Source: an uncultured Thalassolituus sp.
Lineage (GTDB): Bacteria; Pseudomonadota; Gammaproteobacteria; Pseudomonadales; Oceanobacteraceae
DNA length: 64,000 nt
Direction: 5' to 3'
NCBI GenBank assembly: GCA_913061435.1
Contig: CAJXUK010000008.1
Coordinates: 32,375 to 96,374, forward strand
Both the position numbers and the translations under genes were made by a program. Positions 59,638 to 64,000 of this stretch are shown here, piece after piece. Under the pieces are notes generated by a model. It was not told where the DNA came from. It saw nothing but the letters and a program-made list of their open reading frames with translations, and made no database searches. The first letter of the stretch is position 1, and every line of letters begins with the position of its first letter.

Positions 59638-61908
59638 TTGAATTTATCGCCTGCTGTACACTCTTTTTCAATCGCACTGGCTGCTAGTATCTTTGTGGTG
59701 CCTGCTACAACGGCATACGCAGAAAACAGTTTAGAACTGGATAATGTTTATATCACCGGCGGTAAAGACGAAATATTGCAAAAACCGGGTTCGGCTACCT
59801 TGGTTGATGATATTGCTTTAGAAGCCTTTGAATATACCGATATTCACCGCGTATTAAATGCCGTGCCGGGGGTAAACCTGCAAGAAGAAGACGGCTACGG
59901 TTTGCGCCCCAATATCGGTTTACGCGGTACTTCCCCCGAGCGCAGTAAAAAAATCACCGTGATGGAAGACGGTATTTTATCTGGCCCCGCGCCTTATTCT
60001 GCCCCCGCCGCGTATTACTTTCCTAATATTTCTCGCATGAGCGCGTTAGAAGTGTTTAAAGGTCCGTCAGCAATTCAATATGGCCCAGCAACCGTTGGCG
60101 GCGCGATTAATTTAGTCAGCCGTGAGATACCTTACGCGTCAGAAGGGGAGTTAGATGTTCAATACGGCAGCGATAACTTTCAGCGTTACAACGTATTTCA
60201 AGGGCAGCAAATTGATAATTTTGGTTATCTCATTGAAGGGCTTCGCGTTAGCGCCGATGGCTTTAAAGATTTGGATGGTAATAACGGTGACACGGGTTTT
60301 GTGCGCAACGATGTCAATTTAAAAACCAGCTGGCAGAGTTTGGGTGAAGTTAACCAGCTGTTTATATTGAAGCTAGGTTATGCCGATGAAGACTCCGACG
60401 AAACCTATTTAGGCTTGGCGCGCGATGATTTTGAAAGCGATCCTTATCGCCGTTATTCTGCATCGCAGTTCGATAATATGACGTGGGATCACCAGCAGTA
60501 TCAATTTACCCATATTGCAGAGTTCGGCAATTTTTTGGGCGGCTCTATTAGTAACGTTAAAGTCACTACCGATGTGTATCGCAATGAGTTTGATCGTGAT
60601 TGGTTTCGCTTGAGCGGCTTTGTTAGAGAAAAACAAACTGGCGGTGGTGATTTTACTTTGGTAAATATCTTAGCCAATCATAACGATAGTAATTACCAAC
60701 CTTATTACGATGTATTAACGGGCGCCGCTAGCTCAGGCTCGTCCCAGCAATTACGCATTGGTAATAATGGCCGTACCTTTATTTCTCAGGGTATTCAAAC
60801 ACGCTTAAACCAAGAGTTAAATTTACTGGGTTTATCACATTCGTTAGAGGTTGGGGTTCGTATTCATCAAGATCAAGTGAAGCGCCTACATACTGAGCAA
60901 AATTATAATACGTTGGCGGGTGGTGAATTACAGGCGGTCGCCGGAACGTTTAAAACCACCACGCGCAATCAAAATGATGCCTTAGCCTTGGCGGTTTATA
61001 TTCAAGATGAAATTACCATAAACGATACCGTGGTCAGCTTAGGTCTGCGTCATGAAAATATTGAGTCATCAAAAACGACTTATGGCGAGGTGACGGGCAT
61101 TAAAGAAGGCAAAAATACGTTAAGACAGTCGATTTTATTACCCGGAGTCGGCGTGTATTCGCAACTAACGGAAGACTTTGGTGTATTGGCGGGTGTGTAT
61201 AAGGGCTTTACCGCGGCAACCGCAAGTGAGGCGGGGAAAACCAAACCGGAAGAAAGTACCAACTTTGAATTGGGCTCACGTGTTTCTGGCAGCTTAGCTT
61301 TTGGCGGCCAAGCGGAAGTAATTGCGTTTTTAAATGACTACAGCGAGTTCAGCGGCACCTGTAGTTTTTCACAAGGGGCGTGTGATAGCAGCCAAACTGG
61401 TGAGCAAGCCAATGCCGGCAGTGCTCAGGTTTATGGCGTTGAGGCTAGCTGGAAAAAAGAAATGTTGCTGTCAGGCTTTACCTTGCCGGCGTTAATTAGC
61501 TATACCTTTAGCCATGGTGAATTTGGCGATCAGTTTGTGGATTCAACCGGTGCTTTTGGTGAAAAAGGGCAGGAGATTCAACAAGGTTATCGTATTGGTT
61601 ACTTACCCGAGCATCGCTTAAATGCACAGTTAGGTTTTGCTAAAGATAATTGGCGTTTAAATGCGTCGGTTTTGTATCAAAGCGATATGCGAAATGTGCC
61701 GGGTGAAGGTAGTATTGATAAAGGGGATTTAATTGCAGCGCACACTGTAGTTGATTTAAGCGCGTCGTATGATGTGCTATTAAACCTGCAAGTTTATTCA
61801 ACAATCGATAATATTTTAGATGAGCAATACGTTGCTGGGGTTAAGCCCTACGGTTTTCGCCCCGGTAAACCTCGCACAGTTCACTTAGGTGTTAGGTATG
61901 ACTTTTAG
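59638..61908 (+). CDS. TonB-dependent receptor, FecA-like
   Basis: The protein begins with a signal peptide (cleavage near AYA-EN) and a plug with PGVNLQEEDGYGLRPNIGLRGTSPERSKKITVMEDGILSGPAPYSAPAAYYFPNISRMSALEVFKGPSAIQYGPATVGGAINLVSRE, very like the ferric-dicitrate type receptors. The C-terminal beta-barrel ends in an aromatic (HLGVRYDF). 756 residues. The N-terminal signalling extension of FecA is absent, and no fecIR genes are adjacent, so regulation is probably by Fur directly. The start is a TTG with GGGA upstream. The ligand is unknown. Confidence 0.88.
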   Translation: MNLSPAVHSFSIALAASIFVVPATTAYAENSLELDNVYITGGKDEILQKPGSATLVDDIALEAFEYTDIHRVLNAVPGVNLQEEDGYGLRPNIGLRGTSPERSKKITVMEDGILSGPAPYSAPAAYYFPNISRMSALEVFKGPSAIQYGPATVGGAINLVSREIPYASEGELDVQYGSDNFQRYNVFQGQQIDNFGYLIEGLRVSADGFKDLDGNNGDTGFVRNDVNLKTSWQSLGEVNQLFILKLGYADEDSDETYLGLARDDFESDPYRRYSASQFDNMTWDHQQYQFTHIAEFGNFLGGSISNVKVTTDVYRNEFDRDWFRLSGFVREKQTGGGDFTLVNILANHNDSNYQPYYDVLTGAASSGSSQQLRIGNNGRTFISQGIQTRLNQELNLLGLSHSLEVGVRIHQDQVKRLHTEQNYNTLAGGELQAVAGTFKTTTRNQNDALALAVYIQDEITINDTVVSLGLRHENIESSKTTYGEVTGIKEGKNTLRQSILLPGVGVYSQLTEDFGVLAGVYKGFTAATASEAGKTKPEESTNFELGSRVSGSLAFGGQAEVIAFLNDYSEFSGTCSFSQGACDSSQTGEQANAGSAQVYGVEASWKKEMLLSGFTLPALISYTFSHGEFGDQFVDSTGAFGEKGQEIQQGYRIGYLPEHRLNAQLGFAKDNWRLNASVLYQSDMRNVPGEGSIDKGDLIAAHTVVDLSASYDVLLNLQVYSTIDNILDEQYVAGVKPYGFRPGKPRTVHLGVRYDF

Positions 61909-61935
61909 GTGTTAGCTTTGCCCCTTAGCTGTTAA
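61885..61935. repeat. 20-bp period repeat across the FecA-like stop codon
   Basis: TTAGGTGTTAG occurs at 61885-61895 and 61905-61915, and a diverged TTAGCTGTTAA at 61925-61935, all spaced by exactly 20 bases. The second copy spans the stop codon. Confidence 0.85.
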
Positions 61936-61948
61936 CATTTAAGCGTTC

Positions 61949-61984
61949 AAAAGCCATTATTTGTTTGAATAATGGCTTTTTTTA
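61949..61984 (+). terminator. Rho-independent terminator of the FecA-like gene
   Basis: AAAAGCCATTAT pairs perfectly with ATAATGGCTTTT (12 bp, eight-base loop) and is followed by a T-run. The track start of the next gene (61972) lies inside this structure, supporting the later start. Confidence 0.92.
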
Positions 61985-61998
61985 TTTGTGGAGCGCCT

Positions 61999-62475
61999 GT
62001 GAAAAAAATCGCTGTTTTTGTTGATGTCCAAAATATCTATTACACCACCCGCGATGCTTATGGTCGCCCGTTTAATTACCGTAAATTATGGGCAAAGTTA
62101 GCTAAACAAGGTGAGATTTTTATAGCAAACGCTTATGCTATTAACAAAGGTGACGATAAGCAGATAAAGTTTCAAGATGCGTTAAAACACATTGGCTTTG
62201 AGGTAAAACTAAAACCTTACATTCAGCGCAGTGACGGCAGTGCTAAAGGTGATTGGGATGTAGGTATTACCATTGATGTTATGGAAGCTGCTGCATCGGA
62301 GATTAATACTGTTGTTTTGTTGTCGGGTGATGGTGACTTTGATTTGTTGTTAAAAAAAATTAAGCAGACGAATGCAATCCATACCGAAGTTTATGGCGTA
62401 CCAAAGCTAACAGCGGGATCGCTAATAGAAGCTGCGGACGAGTTTCATCCAATACAAGCAGATTTGTTATTATAA
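61999..62475 (+). CDS. NYN domain (LabA/DUF88-like) protein
   Basis: The GTG at 61999 has GGAG five bases upstream and gives MKKIAVFVDVQNIYYTTRDAYG. This is the LabA-type NYN start; the track start at 61972 is inside the preceding terminator. Acidic active-site residues are seen at FVDVQN, GDWDVGITIDVME and LSGDGDFDLLL. The family has the PIN-like nuclease fold and may be a ribonuclease. 158 residues, cytoplasmic. No partner is adjacent. Confidence 0.88.
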   Translation: MKKIAVFVDVQNIYYTTRDAYGRPFNYRKLWAKLAKQGEIFIANAYAINKGDDKQIKFQDALKHIGFEVKLKPYIQRSDGSAKGDWDVGITIDVMEAAASEINTVVLLSGDGDFDLLLKKIKQTNAIHTEVYGVPKLTAGSLIEAADEFHPIQADLLL

Positions 62476-62512
62476 AGGTAGCGGTTGGTTTTTTGTAAAG
62501 AGGAGACATAAA

Positions 62513-62851
62513 ATGAAACACCTATTCTTTCGCTTCTCTCTTATTTTATTATTGGTTGGAGTTGCAGGGTGTGGTTTTCAGAAACAATCATTTGATATGC
62601 AAGGTCAGGTAGGTGACATTGGTGATGCTATGGAACATTGCCGGCGCTTTATGACCCACCTTTTGCCCGCCGATTCATACATATACATCGATCAAGCTTC
62701 CAGTCGTGAAACTGAGGATCATTACGATATTTTTTTAGATCTGCACAATCATTATGAAGACGGTTATGGTCAATGTCGTGTGAATAAAAAGGGCTTAATC
62801 ATTTATCACGTGATTCGAGACTTCAATGAGCGTGGGCGTTCGTTTCAGTAG
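62513..62851 (+). CDS. Small hypothetical lipoprotein
   Basis: The 112 residues have a lipoprotein leader MKHLFFRFSLILLLVGVAGCGFQKQSF (lipobox VAGC). The mature part has two Cys (MEHCRRF and GQCRVNKKG) and is otherwise unrecognised. AGAGGAG precedes the ATG. It follows the NYN gene by 37 bases and ends just before a hairpin shared with the convergent adenosine kinase. Function unknown. Confidence 0.7.
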   Translation: MKHLFFRFSLILLLVGVAGCGFQKQSFDMQGQVGDIGDAMEHCRRFMTHLLPADSYIYIDQASSRETEDHYDIFLDLHNHYEDGYGQCRVNKKGLIIYHVIRDFNERGRSFQ

Positions 62852-62860
62852 CCGTGATAG

Positions 62861-62899
62861 GGCTCTGATTAATCTAAATGAATGAGATCAATCAGAGCC
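62861..62899. terminator. Inverted repeat between convergent genes
   Basis: GGCTCTGATT pairs perfectly with AATCAGAGCC, with a possible inner ATCT/AGAT extension. It lies in the gap between two convergent genes. There is no clear T-run, so it may be a bidirectional but weak terminator. Confidence 0.5.
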
Positions 62900-62907
62900 G
62901 GTCGAGT

Positions 62908-63900
62908 TTAAAGCTCAGACTTTAACGGCGCATGTTGCTCTGCGTCTAAGCGCGGCCCAAATTGACTCACAACCTTGGCTGCAGCGGCACTGGCTAAGCG
63001 ACCTGCTGCTGCAAAGTCGTGACCATGAGTAATGGCGTACATAAAGGCTCCGGCAAACATATCCCCAGCACCGTTCGAGTCAACAGCCGTTACCTTGTTG
63101 CCCGCAATTTCATGCATTTTTTCGCCGTCAAAAGCAATAGCACCTTTTGCACCTAAGGTGATGGCAAAGGTTTTAGCCAGCGTGCGAATATAAGCAATGG
63201 CATCGTCTAAGTTGTTTGTGTCTGCAAGCAATTTAGCTTCTTCTTCGTTGCAAAATAATAAATCAACGCCATCGCCAATCATTTCTTTAACGCCTTGGTT
63301 AAAAAATTGCGCCATGGCTGGGTCTGAGATGGTTAATGCAGTTTTCACCCCATTTGCTTCGGCTAATTTGCGAACTTTAATGGCTGCAGCGCGTGAAGAG
63401 TCAGAGGTCACTAAGTAGCCTTCAATGTAGACGTATTCAGAGTTTTTTAGTGCGTCTTCATCAATGTGCTTTTGCTCTAAGTTTGTGGTGATGCCTAAAT
63501 AGGTATTCATGGTGCGTTCGGCATCTGGGGTAACCATAACCAAACACTTACCCGTAACACCTGCATCACGGTCTGGGCCTAAATTAGTATCAACACCGGC
63601 CGCAGCCATGTCTTGCATGTAAAAATCGCCGGCTTCATCATTGGCTACGTTACAGGTATAAAAGGTGTTGGCACCAAAATAACTGGCACCAATAATAGTA
63701 TTAGCCGCACTGCCACCACACGCGCGTTTTTTAAGACCAAAACGCTCGTTTAATGTTTGTAAACGCTCGGCTAATTGATCTTCTTCGATCAGAGTCATCA
63801 TGCCTTTTTCAATATTCAAGTCAGAGAAAAAGCTGTCTTCAACTTCAAACTCTTTATCAACCAATGCGTTACCGATGCCATAAATATGATACTTAGCCAT
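62908..63900 (-). CDS. PfkB-family adenosine kinase
   Basis: The 330 residues show the ribokinase-like pattern: MAKYHIYGIGNALVDKEFEVED at the start, KKRACGGSAANTI near 60, and the catalytic DSNGAGDMFAGAFMYAITHG near 270. Proteins with the start GIGNALVDxE are adenosine kinases, which phosphorylate adenosine to AMP using ATP. Inosine or another nucleoside cannot be excluded. No signal peptide. It is separated from the lipoprotein gene by a hairpin; its upstream region reaches the right edge of the window. Confidence 0.88.
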   Translation of the reverse strand: MAKYHIYGIGNALVDKEFEVEDSFFSDLNIEKGMMTLIEEDQLAERLQTLNERFGLKKRACGGSAANTIIGASYFGANTFYTCNVANDEAGDFYMQDMAAAGVDTNLGPDRDAGVTGKCLVMVTPDAERTMNTYLGITTNLEQKHIDEDALKNSEYVYIEGYLVTSDSSRAAAIKVRKLAEANGVKTALTISDPAMAQFFNQGVKEMIGDGVDLLFCNEEEAKLLADTNNLDDAIAYIRTLAKTFAITLGAKGAIAFDGEKMHEIAGNKVTAVDSNGAGDMFAGAFMYAITHGHDFAAAGRLASAAAAKVVSQFGPRLDAEQHAPLKSEL

Positions 63901-64000
63901 GTTTTTATCTCTAAAGTGAAAGGGAAAAATATTTTATGTGCTGCAGTTTAAAAGAAGCCGTCACTTAAAAGAAGGGCTTGCACGGAGTTAGTTAGTCATT

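Noticed and set aside
1-64000. Prophage, insertion sequence, CRISPR array, tRNA or rRNA
   Set aside because: No integrase or transposase, no spaced repeats of CRISPR type and no cloverleaf or rRNA sequence were recognised on either strand.

Overview
This is a gene-dense chromosomal window from a gammaproteobacterium. Base composition is moderately AT-rich by eye (not computed). The core genes and their order (HAD phosphatase-rppH-ptsP, lgt-thyA-folA, ilvE-glnE, a FimX-like protein, efp with epmA and epmB) resemble those of Pseudomonas and marine Oceanospirillales relatives. A marine Oceanospirillaceae-like bacterium is my best guess, from gene content only. I see no rRNA, tRNA, prophage, insertion sequence or CRISPR array, and no gene-free stretch longer than about 220 bases. 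Many neighbours overlap or lie only a few bases apart.

Layout. 1-6.5 kb: an HDOD gene cut by the window edge, an imelysin-like lipoprotein, a HAD phosphatase, then rppH, ptsP (nitrogen PTS enzyme I) and an NRDE protein. 6.6-12.9 kb: a TauE/SafE permease, lgt, thyA and folA on the plus strand, facing plsC, a double-cupin protein and a membrane-anchored FMN glutamate-synthase-like protein. 13-22.8 kb: ilvE, glnE, a patatin, a thioredoxin, a DUF2956 protein, a metallo-hydrolase, a YeeN-type YebC protein, a DUF1499 lipoprotein and an FAD oxidoreductase. 23-31 kb: an ion channel with an RCK-like domain, a eukaryote-type HisA, a zinc-linked pair (small His/Cys membrane protein and ZnuD-like receptor with His-rich loops) behind a Zur-box-like palindrome, an HBM chemoreceptor and a REC-REC-degenerate-GGDEF regulator. 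31-38 kb: a coiled-coil lipoprotein, ilvD, a FimX-like degenerate c-di-GMP protein and a large PilZ-like protein. 38-45 kb: epmB, efp, a lipoprotein, epmA, an alpha/beta hydrolase and a BCCT transporter. 45-52 kb: YaiI, a Kef-type antiporter, a soluble CZB chemoreceptor, a cNMP-binding protein, a pentapeptide-repeat protein and DNA polymerase II. 52-62 kb: an apparently iron-regulated block (imelysin, di-heme oxidoreductase, DUF1513 protein and second imelysin on the minus strand; di-heme peroxidase and FecA-like receptor on the plus strand) around a Fur-box-like site. 62-64 kb: an NYN protein, a small lipoprotein and a PfkB-family adenosine kinase.

How the genes work together. Two metal-acquisition loci stand out. 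One is zinc-linked (25.1-27.8 kb) and one is probably iron-linked (52.4-61.9 kb); a third imelysin lies apart at 0.8-2.0 kb. A second theme is signalling through proteins with degraded catalytic sites (FimX-like, EGGKF GGDEF). EF-P and two of its beta-lysylation enzymes sit within 4 kb. Short tandem duplications of 15-22 bp recur, several of them across stop codons. Many starts in the ORF track were moved inward where ribosome-binding sites and family length agreed; each such case is stated.
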